A stretch of 64,000 nt of DNA from Heterocephalus glaber (lineage: Eukaryota > Chordata > Mammalia > Rodentia > Bathyergidae). Below are positions 22,300-32,910 of this stretch, in pieces. The translations under genes were made by a program, and so were the position numbers. The stretch is taken from positions 15,693,419-15,757,418 of the forward strand of contig NW_004624747.1 in NCBI RefSeq assembly GCF_000247695.1, in the 5' to 3' direction. The stretch's first letter is position 1. Every line of letters starts with the position of its first letter. Under the pieces are notes generated by a model. The model was not told the origin of the DNA, searched no databases, and saw only the letters and a list, made by a program, of their open reading frames with translations.

Positions 22300-22545
22300 C
22301 TGTATGAGTTTCTGGGGGCTGCTGTGACAACTTATCTCACACTTACTAGCTTAAAGCAATACGAACTAATTTCCCCATAATTCTGGAGGCCAGAAGTCCG
22401 ACAAGGTGTCAGCAGGCCTTTGCTCCCTCCAAAGGCTCCAGGGAGTTTTGCTCCTTGCCTCATCCGGCTTCTGGTGGCTCTAGATGTTCCTTGGCATGTG
22501 GCAGAGTCCCTGCCTCCAGCTTCACATGGACTCCCCTCTTTAGTC
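22300..22545 (+). mobile_element. MLT1-type LTR fragment
   Basis: TGTATGAGTTTCTGGGGGC, GCTGTGACAACTTATCTC, ATTCTGGAGGCCAGAAGTCC, GTCAGCAGGCCTTTGCTCC and TCCTTGCCTCATCCGGCTTC match the left half of MLT1. It is cut off where an ID-like SINE begins. Confidence 0.75.
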
Positions 22546-22552
22546 TATGCCA

Positions 22553-22620
22553 AGCCTCCCTCCTCCTTTGCTTTATGCTAGGCAAGCACTCTGCGCCTGA
22601 GCTCCACCCCCAGCCCAAAA
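22553..22620 (-). mobile_element. ID-like SINE fragment, reverse
   Basis: ATGCTAGGCAAGCACTCTG, CGCCTGAGCTCCACCCCCAG and CCC follow the reverse of a tRNA-derived ID SINE. It lies at the broken end of the LTR. Confidence 0.6.
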
Positions 22621-23285
22621 GTTTTCTCTGCTCTTGAGCAGGCAGAGGATGGGTGATCAGGCAGATTCTGCTAAGAGACGCAGTGCTGGCAGCTCATTCT
22701 GGGGCTGCAGAGAAGATGAAATCAAGAAAGACTTTAGGAAAGAGAATGGACACTCCTTTTTATCAGCTAGAGTCATTTATTCCATATTTCCTGGTGTGGT
22801 ACTGAGACTTGTACAAAAACCCGTTCAGAGGACATCTCAGCAGTTTGAATGAGTTGTTCTTCCTTATCTGAGAGATGCCAACATTTGCTTCCACATTGAA
22901 GATTGCCCTCATTATGTGGCTTTCTTGAGAATAAATGTTTTCTTCAGTGCAGTTAATAGTGTCCTCACCTAGTTAGGTATACATGGCGGCAGGGAGGCAA
23001 TTATAATGCAGGCAGACTTTATATATTTCCAGAGCATCAGTACAGCATTATTATTTTTCAGTGACATTATTTTTTTTTATAACTACCAGGCCTGCTCTGT
23101 GCAACAAAAATAAATAAGAAAGGCAATTTGGTATCCACTGTTGGTTGTATTTAATTTGCATTTCATTAAAGACCTCCTTCTACTCTGATGCTAAGGTCAG
23201 ATTATGGCCAGACAGAAAAGTTTGGGGGGGGCAGTGACCATCACTGTGTCATGGAACAAGAGGTGACACAGAGCAGAGCTCAGGA
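22621..23285. other. Repeat-poor, AT-rich intron tract
   Basis: No repeat recognised. At 22860-23210 the sequence is AT-rich but complex. It holds an octamer-type ATTTGCAT and homeodomain-like TTAAT words around 23150-23170. It is listed as a candidate conserved element in the findings. Confidence 0.45.
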
Positions 23286-23289
23286 GGCA

Positions 23290-23495
23290 TAAGGTCGACG
23301 TCCTGGGCTCTGGGGTCTGATGTCCTATGGTCAAAACCTGCCATGGTCACCCTACAGCTCTGTGGCTTTGGGTAAGTTACCCAACCATTCTGTATCCCAT
23401 ATGCAAAATGTGGATAATAATACTACCAACTTGATCAGGATGTTGGGACAATTAAATGAGATGACACATGAATAAGACTCAGTAAAAGGGCATTG
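23290..23495 (+). mobile_element. MIR SINE
   Basis: GCTCTGTGGCTTTGGGTAAG, TTACCCAACCATTCTG, ATGCAAAATGTGGATAATAA and AATTAAATGAGATGACACAT are a near-complete MIR. Confidence 0.8.
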
Positions 23496-23514
23496 GTAAC
23501 AATCGCTGACACTT

Positions 23515-23665
23515 TATATAATGCTGGAACATCGATTCATTCACAGGCATTTGCTGACTGCCTACCATGTGCTATGTACCATGTTACCTGCTGGCTAAAG
23601 GCAGAAATGGATGTTCAGAGTCCTTGTCCCCATGTAGCTTGGTCAGAAGAGAGAGACAGTGGCTC
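23515..23665 (-). mobile_element. L2 fragment, reverse
   Basis: ATTCATTCACAGGCATTTGC, TGACTGCCTACCATGTGC and CCTTGTCCCCATGTAGCTTG fit the reversed L2 end. Confidence 0.5.
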
Positions 23666-23681
23666 CATAAACTACTAAATA

Positions 23682-24000
23682 CAGTTGTCCCTTGGAATCC
23701 TTTAGGAGTGGGTTCCAGGACCCCTGGCAGATGTCAAGATCTATAAATGCTCTTGTTCCTTCTAAGAGCATGGTGCTTGCTTATAGATTACTCACATCCT
23801 CCTGTATGCTTTAATACAATCCTATATACTTATAATACCGAGTACAATGTAAATGCTATGTAAATAGTTGTGATACTACATTGTTTAGGAAGTAATGATA
23901 AGAGAAATGTATATTTTCAGTACAGATGCAAAAGAATACTTTTGGTCTGTGGCTGGTTGAATCCATGGATGTAGAATCTATAGATACAGAGGGCTGACTC
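23682..24000 (+). mobile_element. MER2 (TcMar-Tigger) DNA transposon
   Basis: It starts CAGTTGTCCCTTGGAATCC after a TA and ends ATACAGAGGGCTGACTC before a TA. It contains GGGTTCCAGGACCCC, TACAATGTAAATGCTATG, TAAATAGTTGTGATACTAC and GGTTGAATCCATGGATG. The length of about 320 bp is near full for MER2. A second copy, reversed, is at 55951-56272. Confidence 0.85.
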
Positions 24001-24475
24001 TATATATGGTGTGATAAAAAAGTGATGAATATTTAAAATTTTATCACGGTAAAAGACACACTGCCATTTTCCCCCATCAAAGTCATGTGCCCTTGCTTTG
24101 AACATACTTACCCCATCATTATTGCCACTTTCTTTTTTTCTGAAGCTTTTTATTGATCATAATATATGTTCAGAAAAGTGAAGTCTGCTTTCACAAGTAG
24201 AACTTGCCCAGCAGCCAGCAGCCAGCAGTCTGGAAGCCCTTGGCTTACTCTTTTCCTAACCCCATCTTCCTATTCTTGCCACTTTCTGAAACAGTCCTAG
24301 AAGTCCTCTTTCATGAATGCCTCTAGTGTCACTGCCATGGCTACTTTGATGACCGGAATGAATTCACAGTGTTTCCTTTAATTGTCATTTTGACTTTGGG
24401 AAAGAGAGAGAAGTTTCACAGTGCCAGATCCAGCGAGATGAGGACACGCTGTAGTGTTTTTAATGAGCCTGCCTT
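24001..24475. other. Intron sequence, possible old L1 remnant
   Basis: Around 24130-24310 there is a loose resemblance to reversed L1 tails (TTTTTATTGATCATAATATA, CTTTCACAAGTAGAACTTG). The remainder is unique. Confidence 0.35.
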
Positions 24476-24476
24476 T

Positions 24477-24491
24477 CCATTAGATGGCGCT
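24477..24491 (+). promoter_or_regulatory. Weak CTCF-type motif
   Basis: CCATTAGATGGCGCT matches the CTCF core pattern (CCASYAGRKGGCRS) except at one position. It lies outside recognised repeats and about 110 bp before the GA microsatellite. Binding is untested. Confidence 0.4.
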
Positions 24492-24601
24492 CAGCAGTAG
24501 CATTCACCATATTTTTGATAACATCTCATAAAGATACTCATAAAAGAGAACTGCCAGAAATGCTTCAGAAAGTGTGTTTGGGGCAAAAGGGGATAGTGAG
24601 G

Positions 24602-24603
<2 letters not shown>

Positions 24604-24654
<51 letters not shown>
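24604..24654. repeat. (GA)n microsatellite, about 25 units
   Basis: This is an uninterrupted GA dinucleotide run. The pure purine strand can form triplex-type structures and is likely to vary in length. Confidence 0.95.
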
Positions 24655-24655
<1 letters not shown>

Positions 24656-24779
24656 AAGTCATGATAATGTGTCTTTTAGTGTAATAAAATTTTTAGTTGA
24701 AATATTTACCTTTTTTTTATCACACCACATACAATGCCAAGTGATAATGGCCTAAAGAAAACTGGAGTAAGGGAAGAGG

Positions 24780-25060
24780 ATAGAGCATGTTGAGGAGAGA
24801 GCTGAGGTTTTACAAGAGGGGGTGCAGTGGCCTCTCTGATGAGGACACATTTAAACAGATAAATGAGTAAAGCAGTGGAGTGAGCTATGCAGAGTTTTAT
24901 AAGAAAACCATCTCAGGCCTAGGGAACAGTGTGTTCAAAGGCCCTGGGGCAGCTTGTGAGATGCTGATAGCTCTAGTCAGGAGGCAGGTAGAGGGTAAGT
25001 AGACAAGAAGTAATATAATGTCAGGTGTAGTGGGAGAAAACAAGGAGAAAAATAAAGTAT
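24780..25060 (-). mobile_element. L2 fragment, reverse
   Basis: GGTGCAGTGGCCTCTCTGAT, GAGTGAGCTATGCAGAG, TTCAAAGGCCCTGGGGCAG and TAATGTCAGGTGTAGTGGGA fit the reversed L2 pattern. Confidence 0.55.
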
Positions 25061-25409
25061 ATGAAGGGCCAGAGCATGACATGGAACACTGCTGGAGTTT
25101 TCTGAGGAGTGATGATTGGCAAAGGTCTCCCTAGATATCTCGCTGTCAGGGCTGTGTACATTCTAGATGTCTGCTATTTGGGGGCTGCTCTGCAGTGTCC
25201 TTTTTGCTCTTCCAACTTGAGGCTATGATTTCTGCTGCATGGGCTGCCCTTAGTTGTCGGCTGATGTTCCAGAGCAGCTCTGGAGGCAGTGTGTGCCCAG
25301 AGCCACAGACATGGCTAGGAAGTAAGGACAGGTGGAATGACCTAAGAACAAATCTCTGGGACAAAGGGTTCTCGGGAGTCCCACTGAGAAAGAAAGAGAT
25401 AAGGGGGCT

Positions 25410-25862
25410 GTAGCTGTTTGCTTGGGTGGCTGTAAAAAGTGCTGCAGATGTGGTGGCTCAAACAAATATTTGTTGTCTTATGGCTCTGGAGGCCAGAAGT
25501 CCGAAATCAAGGGGTCAGCAGGGTTGGTCCCTTCTGAGGGCTGCAAGAGTCTAGCGTATGCCTCCTGCCGAGCTTCTAGTGGGTTGCCAGCTGTCATTGG
25601 CTTATGGAAGCATCAGCCTGGTCTCTGCCTTCGTCTTTGCATGGCATTCTCCCTGTGTTTCTGCATGCCCTTGTCCACCAGGCTTTTCCTTCTCATATGG
25701 ACTGGCATGTTGGATTGGGGGCTCACTCTATTCCAATATGACCGCCTCTAAATTCAATAATTACATCTGCTATGACCTTATTTCCAAAGCAAGTCACGTT
25801 CTTTGGTATCAGGGATTAGGACTTAAGCATATTTTAGGAGGACACAATTCAATCCATGGCAA
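25410..25862 (+). mobile_element. MLT1-type LTR, near complete
   Basis: GTGGTGGCTCAAACAAATA, TATGGCTCTGGAGGCCAGA, AGTCCGAAATCAAGGGGTC, AGCAGGGTTGGTCCCTTCTG, GACCTTATTTCCAAAGCAAG and GAGGACACAATTCAATCCAT are the MLT1 order from start to end. A 128-codon open frame inside it (25558-25944) is an LTR by-product, not a gene. Confidence 0.8.
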
Positions 25863-25934
25863 GAGAACATTAAAAAAGGACTTTTTTTTACTGGAGTCTA
25901 ATATGTACAAAATAATATGCACCCACCAAGAAAG

Positions 25935-26085
25935 GGCTTCTTGAATTTTCATCCAATAAACACACCTGTGTAACCAGCTTCCAGATCAAGAGTTGGAGCA
26001 GTACCAGGCTTCCCAGGAGAGCCCCCCAACTAGGGGAAGTTTCAGTTTTTCAATATGCACCTTCCTTTCCTGCTTCAACATTTTA
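25935..26085 (-). mobile_element. Old L1M 3' fragment
   Basis: ATCCAATAAACACACCTGTG, TAACCAGCTTCCAGATCAAG and AGCAGTACCAGGCTTCCCAG match L1M tail sequence. Confidence 0.5.
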
Positions 26086-27585
26086 AGATGGTGTTGACTT
26101 GCTTACAGGATAAAACCAAAATAAACTGCAAACTAAACAGCCCCTGGTATTAAAGTTTAGGGACGTCCAAGGAGAAAGAGCGGACTGTCCCTCCTGAGCC
26201 AATAGGGAGCCCTCCATCTGGAGGGCAGGGAAACAGCTTCATTGGTTCTCAGTGCTGGGAGCTTTTCAAGAAAGCTTTCAACAGCTGTTATGTAGAAGTA
26301 GCTTCATGAAGATATTGATCAGCTCAGGTATCTGGATGCCGGGGGCAGCTGGAATCCCATCTGTTCAGCTGTGGTACAAATTGTGTCACTTTCTGTGTGT
26401 GCTGGGAAATACAAAAGGTGAAAGAGCCTGGTGTTCTATGTACCATCTTGGGAAATGCTCCTGGCAGCTCAGGGGTGGAGGAGAGAGAGATTACTGTTAG
26501 TCCCATTTTACAGTTGCGGAGATTGAGGCCCTGGGAGGTGACTTTCTGGGTTCAGTGTCTTAGATGTTTTCTTGCTATCATCGAGGATTGACAAGGAGGG
26601 GTGACAGATGTCCCTGGGTGCTCGGGGATCACTTGGCATTATAGCTAATCCTAGGGTGGACTGGTGCTAAGAGAGGCCTTTGGAGAATGCCACTATCTAC
26701 CTCAATCCAATCCCTATACAAGTGAGATTAAGCAGCCTTGCTGAAATACCTCAGCTCATTGGCTGCAGATCTGCATCTGCCTTGAATCCCTTTCTAAGTT
26801 CCCAGCTCACGCTCTGCAGGACTTCGAGAGACCACCTCCCACAGAGCTAGGATATGGGTCATCTTCTCTTGCAGAAGAGATATCCAAGGAGCAGAGCCGC
26901 AAACTCCAGATTCCTCTGCCTCCAAATCTGGTTTTTCTTGTTGTCCACCATGAAACTTAGCTCACAGGACAGCTCGGGTTGTCTCAGGACAATTACTGCT
27001 TCCATCCCTTGTGGAAATGTGTACAATCTGTGCTTCTGAGAAATGGATCCTGTCCTCATCGGGGTTCACCATCCACTGGTTTGCTTATGACCCGGGTAAC
27101 GTGTTGGTCGTGGGTGGAGCTGGACCTCCGGGAAACCTCAGTTGGGCCCAGTGGCCTCCCTGGGGTGGCAGGTGGCAGGTGGCTTGGTGCCATATACTTC
27201 AGTAGGCCTCAGTTTTACGGCTTCTTGGCTAATGGTCGTAAACTTGGCATTTGCTTTTGGTACTTGGGGAGCCCTGAACCTCTAATTAAATTGGATCTGA
27301 GCAGGTGCGGAGTGTGCCTAAGGAGAAGATATTTCACAGCCCTGGAGAAGGTGGAAGGGAAGCAGGTTCTCTTTCTGTGCCAGCTGTCAGCTTTCACACA
27401 CACAAAGTTGGCTTCCTTTGCCCCTGAGGTCACCCCTCTATGTCACTCACAGGCCTCAGTGACCCCCTCTTTGGCCTTCTAAAGAAAAAGAGTTACTTCC
27501 TGGTGTCTCTCTTTCTCACTAGTCCCCACGGGCCCTTCCTTCCCACTTTAGCTCTGCATATCTAAGGGTGGGTTATCTTTTTTGC
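26086..27585. other. Unique intron sequence with a MIR remnant
   Basis: A reversed MIR remnant is visible near 26490-26560 (GTCCCATTTTACAGTTGCGG). A 167-codon frame at 26979-27482 has no recognisable domain and overlaps a minus-strand frame. It is treated as chance. Confidence 0.4.
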
Positions 27586-27627
27586 CAACATGCTGTGTTT
27601 TTATTGTGGCAAAACAACACTCTGTGT

Positions 27628-27697
27628 TTCAGTGCTGGGAACCAAACCCAGGGCCCTGTGCATGCCAGGCAAGTATTCTACTGCTGATCTGCACATA
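27628..27697 (-). mobile_element. ID-like SINE fragment, reverse
   Basis: GTGCTGGGAACCAAACCCAG, GGCCCTGTGCATGCCAGGCA and AGTATTCTACTGCTGATC are the reversed ID body. Confidence 0.65.
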
Positions 27698-28030
27698 AAC
27701 CTCCCAAATTTACCATATAACCACGTTCAAGTATTCAATTTAGTGGCATTAAGTACATTCATATTATTCACATTGTGGTGCATCCAGCTCCAGAACTCTC
27801 TCTAACTCTCCTAGCAAAAACTCAGCATGCATTAAACTAGAACATCCCATCCCTTCCTTCCCTTGGACCCCAGCACCAGTCTGGTTTATTACTCATTTAT
27901 CAGCGAGTAATATTGTTGAGCATTCTTTCTTAAGCTTATTGGCCACCATTTGCATATCTTCTTTGGAGAGAGATATGTCTCTTCCAGTCCCTTGTCTGTT
28001 TTTTCATTGTGTTCTCTTTTTGTACCCTAT
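27698..28030 (-). mobile_element. Old L1M fragment, reverse
   Basis: TCAATTTAGTGGCATTAAG, TACATTCATATTATTCACAT, CCAGCTCCAGAACTCTC, TTATTGGCCACCATTTGCAT and CTTCTTTGGAGAGAGAT follow the reversed L1M tail order, with an internal deletion. Confidence 0.7.
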
Positions 28031-28094
28031 GGTCTTTTAATCAACATTTAGAATCTCCGCTTTCCCTGAGTCCCGACCAGCTTGACAGTAGCAG

Positions 28095-28310
28095 GTGACT
28101 CTTCATAGAGCAAAAGAGCACAGATTTGTAGCCAGCCAGATGTGAGTGTGATGCCACTCCTATAGGCTCCTGGGAAATCAAGGTGTACTCTCTGTGCCTC
28201 AGTTTCCTTATCTGTAAAATGAGAATGTGGTCCTCTACCTCCCACGTGGGCTGTGAAGATTGGAGGTAATACAGGGGAAATATTTATCCCAGTACCCACC
28301 ACGGAGAGCT
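28095..28310 (+). mobile_element. MIR SINE
   Basis: CTCTGTGCCTCAGTTTCCTT, ATCTGTAAAATGAGAATGTG and GGCTGTGAAGATTGGAGG are a clear MIR 3' half. The 5' half is more decayed. Confidence 0.8.
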
Positions 28311-29490
28311 CCCCAAGTGACACCGGGGCTTCTCACAGCTTGATTGATTTTATTCCTGCTCCTAGGCTTAATTTGCAGCTGTGGCATGGTAGGTGACCTT
28401 TAACATACACAAGAGCTCTGTCACAGTGCTGTCAGTGGGGATGGAGATAGTCACACAGCTCAGAGATCCCGAGGAAGTGAATGGGAAGTGGCAGGGGGTG
28501 GGGGGCCTCAGAGCATCTTGAGTGATGGCTCTAGTTGGCCTTTGTAGGCAGCCGTCTGTCCCTGTCAACTGCCAACCCTCTCTGATACATAATTCATCTC
28601 GGTGCTGAAGGAACAGGGCGCTGGAGTAACCCTGAAGGCAGCCAGACCAAAGGGCAAGCGAGTTTGCATATGCAGGAGGGACGAGGAGCCTTATTCAGTG
28701 TCCCAGGTGCTGTGGCTTAGTGTCCATTGCCACGGTCTCTCCCTGCATCACTAAGACTCTGGGTCATGTCATTTCCCAAGGACTTAAAGGCTGCTTTTGA
28801 CATTGTGCCCCGGTTAGCAGTTGCCATGCTAGTTGCCCTTGATTCCGAGACACCATGGGACCCAGGGTCCCAAAGTGCAGTAATTTTCTTTATACTTTAA
28901 AATCCACTCAGGGCTTCTCATGCCTTCTCTTGTCCCTTCAAAAAGGCAGTCCTGATTCTTTGGAAAGTCACTTTCGCAACGTTGTCAACAGGTGTCAGGG
29001 GTCTCTCAAAGTCCGGTTCCTATGTTGAGAAATAAATAGTTTTGCAGAGTCTCTTCTGCATCAGAGCTGGTTCCTCTATGGTTGGAGAACACAGCATGGC
29101 ATTTAGAGATGCAGTTCTGTTGCAGATGATGTGTCTTTCTGCAGATCCCGGTCCTGGATGAACATGGACCAAATTTTGTGCCTGGCGAGAACTTGGAGAC
29201 AGGTCTCTAGAAACGAAGCCAAAGCCATGAACCATTTTTTTGTTTTTTTTAGGGCAGCAAAGTGCTGCAGAGTGAGACCCCTTTGATGTGATAATGTGAG
29301 ATGAGAACTAATTTTTTTTCAAAAAAGATCATTACCATTTAATTAACCTGTAAACCAGCAGCAAAATCAGTTCAAGACATTTGAGTAACACACAGCCGGA
29401 TCCTTTTATCTGTGTTTCTGTAGAGGGCTGAAGATAATAGTTGAGTACAGTAGTTAGTTTTCCATTAATAGAGAGAGGCTGGGGTTTTAT
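28311..29490. other. Unique intron sequence
   Basis: No repeat recognised. No coding exon is supported. Confidence 0.4.
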
Positions 29491-29612
29491 TCACTATTTC
29501 AGAATTATTGCTTGAGCTTGACATATTGGATGTCAGAATCTGTCCTGGACATAAAGGATATAGCTGTGAATAAGACTTCCAAGTTCCTGCCTTTAAAGAG
29601 TCAATATTTCAG

Positions 29613-29672
29613 AGCAGGAGTTAGAACACTATGGCCCACAGGCTGCTTTTATAAATAAAGTTTTATTGAAAC
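29613..29672. mobile_element. hAT/Charlie-type remnant, truncated
   Basis: GAACACTATGGCCCACAGGC and AAATAAAGTTTTATTGAAAC are the left part of the same family as 30252-30468. Confidence 0.6.
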
Positions 29673-29940
29673 AACACCTTCCATCTTTTCTTTCTTTCCC
29701 TTCCTTCCCCTCTCCCTTTACTTCTTTTCCTCCCTTCTTTTCTCCCTCCATTCATTCTTCCCTCCTTTCTTCCACTCCTGTCTTCCTTCTTTACCCTCCC
29801 CCCTCCACGTTCCTTTTGGTTTCTTTGCAAATTACCCATGCATCACACATGGGAAGTATTTTCACACACAGTCAAATTTGCAAGTCCTCAAACCCCCTAC
29901 TCCCCCTGTCTTTCTCAGGGTAAACTCTTCTAGATTTCCT
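29673..29940. repeat. Pyrimidine-rich low-complexity tract
   Basis: From 29680 to about 29810 nearly every base on the + strand is C or T. The remainder is unclassified. Confidence 0.7.
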
Positions 29941-29969
29941 GTGACCTCAAATACATCATAAGAATACAG

Positions 29970-30165
29970 TATATTGGCTTTCTGCCACTGTGACAAGATA
30001 TACGAGTAGATCCACTCAAAGGAGGAAAGGTTTACTTTGCCACATAGCTAAAGGCTTCAGTCATGGTGGTCACTTGGCCCTATTACTTTTGGCTTGTGCT
30101 GCTTTGAGGATGAAGCCTTCAACACATGAGCCTTTGGGAGACATTTAAGGTCCAAACAATAACGT
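29970..30165 (+). mobile_element. MaLR-type LTR, internally deleted
   Basis: TTTCTGCCACTGTGACAAG, AAAGGAGGAAAGGTTTACTT and ACACATGAGCCTTTGGGAGA are the two ends of the LTR type at 40556 and 47978. Much of the middle is missing. Confidence 0.6.
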
Positions 30166-30251
30166 GATGAATATATCAAACATGAAGTACATAGATCTAT
30201 AAACATATGTTTTTATTTGTATAAATGATCTCATCTCTTTTTTTTAGCCAG

Positions 30252-30468
30252 GATTCATCAAACCTTAGCTCTTGGATTCATCTGGCTCACTGCCTGTTTG
30301 TAAGAAAGTTTTATTGAGACACAGCCATGTCCATATATTTATGTATCACCCACGACTGCTTTTGTGCTACCGGCAGAATTGCCATGGAGACTGTGTGGCC
30401 CTCAAAGCCTATGATATTTACTATCTGGTCCTTCACAGACTAAGCTTAGTGACCCCTGCTATAGAGCC
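30252..30468. mobile_element. hAT/Charlie-type element, near complete
   Basis: TCACTGCCTGTTTGTAAG, AAAGTTTTATTGAGACACAG, GCTTTTGTGCTACCGGCAG, AGACTGTGTGGCCCTCAAAG and GATATTTACTATCTGGTCC are the family order. It ends AGTGACCCCTG. Confidence 0.7.
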
Positions 30469-30469
30469 G

Positions 30470-30550
30470 CCTCAGTCTTTTTACTGACTGCATAATATTC
30501 TATAATGTGGCTGCATCATCCTTTATAAACTCACTCCTTTATTAAGACAT
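30470..30550 (-). mobile_element. Old L1 fragment, reverse
   Basis: ACTGACTGCATAATATTCTA, TAATGTGGCTGCATCATCC and TTATAAACTCACTCC resemble reversed L1M. Confidence 0.5.
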
Positions 30551-30926
30551 CTACTCTGCTCTCTTTGTGTGCTCAAATTGGGGCTCACTAAATGGGGCTG
30601 TCTCTGAGGCACCTCAGATTTGACATAAGCCCCATAGACTTTTGTAATGGGAAGAGTGAGCAAGGCTGAGCCTTTAACATTTATGATACCATAGCAATGC
30701 AAATATGTCCCTATGGCTGTCCCAGAGATTGTCCTATGATAATGCATTTCTTCTTTTCTTCTGGCATGCTCCAATCTCCATCTGGACTCTATGGCTTAAA
30801 CTCTCAGGCCTTGGAGAACCTGATCAGAAGCTAATGAGCCCGTGGCAATCTTTTCTAGAGCGTCGGCCTGTGCCAGATCTGCTGGCCATGGTCAAGGAAA
30901 ATGTCACGCTGCAGAATCCCATGCTG

Positions 30927-31040
30927 AGCAGTGGTTCTCAGAAGTGAAGGAGTCTTTGGAGCCCTCCTTAAAATATAGATTTTGGGGCCCCACCCTGAAG
31001 GATCTGAGAAACTAGAGTTGTGCTACAGAGTCTGTGAAAA
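30927..31040. mobile_element. MER5A-type (hAT) remnant
   Basis: It starts GCAGTGGTTCTCAGAAGTG and contains TTTTGGGGCCCCACCCTGAA. This is the MER5A left half. Confidence 0.55.
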
Positions 31041-31292
31041 ATCGAGCTCTGGCTTTTTTCCTTTTTAAGAGGAAAGCGAGCTTTAGAGGTCTGAAGGACT
31101 AATGCGTCTTGGTTGCAAACAACAGAAGCCAAGGATAGCAAGTTTAAGCTGAAAATGAACGGATTTAGATTATGGGGTCACTCTCAGCACCAACAGGCTC
31201 ACAGAGGAACAGTATGCCACTATCTTGGGGGGTCTAAGTAGCAGAAGTGACTTGACAGGTTTTCTGGAGGAACCAGGAAAACTGAGCTTTAG

Positions 31293-31407
31293 GGCTGGGA
31301 TGCAGCTCAACAGCACCGCACCAGCCTGGTAAGCGCAAGGTCCTGAGTTCAATCCCAGGTACCAGAAAAACAAACAAACAAACAAACAAACCAAAATACC
31401 GAAAAGC
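31293..31407 (+). mobile_element. ID-like SINE with (AAAC)n tail
   Basis: The body runs GGCTGGGATGCAGCTC (A-box region) to GAGTTCAATCCCAGG (B-box region), then a tail of AAAC units. Flanks AACTGAGCTTTAG (31280-31292) and AACTGAACTTCAG (31408-31420) form a 13-bp target-site duplication with two mismatches. Confidence 0.8.
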
Positions 31408-31420
31408 AACTGAACTTCAG

Positions 31421-32155
31421 ACATTTTTCTATCATGGTATGAAACTACTCTAGATTTATGTTGCCCGGTAAGAGCTGGATTGGTCTGATTGGTGCTTGGT
31501 GACAAGGTGAGAGCAATGTCCCCTAGATGACACTTCTGAAAAGACTGTGTACAATGTAGGAGAGAAAATTCCCCAAAGAGCAGTGGGATGAATGATGAAT
31601 GGTCTCATAGTAAGTGTCCCCTGCAAAGCAGTGACACAGATTACTAGCTCAGATATTTAAATACGTGAGTCCCACTGAGCAGGAATAATTACATGGATGA
31701 AGATGTTAAGTTACAATTTGCAATGGCTATACCCTCTATCCTGTTTGATCCCAAATGAGCAGATTTTCTATCATAACGGGTCTCTGCTGGATAGGAAGTT
31801 GAAAGCACAATGAAGGCTTTGCTTTGGGGAGGAAAGAAAACTAAAACACTGATTCAGGCAACCATTCTTAAAACTCATAAGAGAAAAAAAAAAGAGTTTC
31901 AGGCTTTTTTCTTGGAGTCACTGTAAGACAGCCAGAAATGAATTATTGGAAATTCTGCACCGAAGGGATCATTCTCTTCGCCGAGGTTTCGCCGTGGTCT
32001 CTGCCCAGCTCAGACTGACTCATTTGTACCCCCCAGAAGCAAGGGGCAGACCAAGAGCAGGGAGAGGTTACTCACTGTATAAATAAGGAGGCTGGAAGGC
32101 TGGTAAATCTTGACCTGCCCACGGTCACGCCCTTAAGTCTGGAGAAGAGGGAGCC
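31421..32155. other. Unique intron sequence
   Basis: No repeat recognised. Confidence 0.4.
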
Positions 32156-32159
32156 GCAT

Positions 32160-32335
32160 TGGAGTCAGAGTGCTGAGGATGGATAAATTCTTAAAATAAT
32201 CTGCTCTAAACCCTTCAATTTACAAGCTGGGAACTCAGAGCTCACAGAGGTTAAGCAATTGGCCCCTGAGTGCCCAGCCAGCCTCATCTGAGCCTCCCCC
32301 TCACCCAGCCATCGATAGCTGCTAGATGCTATTGT
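32160..32335 (-). mobile_element. MIR remnant, reverse
   Basis: ACAAGCTGGGAACTCAGAG, CTCACAGAGGTTAAGCAATT and GGCCCCTGAGTGCCCAGCC fit reversed MIR. Confidence 0.55.
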
Positions 32336-32724
32336 CTGTCTCCCTGGCTCTGAGGGATGAGTTTCAGCATGGATGGCTCAGAACTAGTGGAAACATACCT
32401 GTTTGTGCCTGCCTGTGAGGATTCACTCTTAGTTTACTTTTCCCCAGGATAAAAGGAGCTCCTGGGAAATACATATTCCATAGATAATAAAACACTCCCT
32501 TCCCTTGAATAAATATTTCCAGTTGATCTCTGGCTTTTGCAGAGAAGGGTTTTTGCTGGCACACTACCTGAGCAGACCATTGACAACTCTCCATTTGCTT
32601 AAGATGTTCATCCTGGGTTCTTTTCTAGTGAGATGTTGGGATACTGGGAATCCAATGATAGAAACCTTCCTTACCAAGTGCAAGCAAATCCAGGTCCTGG
32701 GAAGCTGTGAAAGATTTTAGGACT

Positions 32725-32910
32725 AAAAGTTTGGGGTCAGACAGAAGCTGGGTTCAAATCCTGCCTCTGACTCTTGTGCTGTGTTACTTGGCAAGTTAAT
32801 CTCACCATCCTTCTGTTTCTTCATCTAGAAATGACATCTTGAAGAATGAAATGCTTAGCACAGAGCCTGGCGCATAGTGAGAGCTGCATGGATGGCAGCT
32901 GTGATTATTA
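32725..32910 (+). mobile_element. MIR SINE
   Basis: AGCTGGGTTCAAATCCTGCC, GTGTTACTTGGCAAGTTAAT, TCTGTTTCTTCATCTAG and GAGCCTGGCGCATAGTGAG span nearly the whole MIR. Confidence 0.8.

Noticed and set aside
25558..25944. 128-codon open frame
   Set aside because: It lies inside an MLT1 LTR and has no retroviral protein similarity that I can see.
26979..27482. 167-codon open frame on the plus strand
   Set aside because: No known motif, an opposed minus-strand frame overlaps, and no supporting signals are seen in the intron.
31293..31372. tRNA gene
   Set aside because: The A- and B-box-like stretches belong to a tRNA-derived SINE with an A-rich tail and target-site duplication, not to a folded tRNA.
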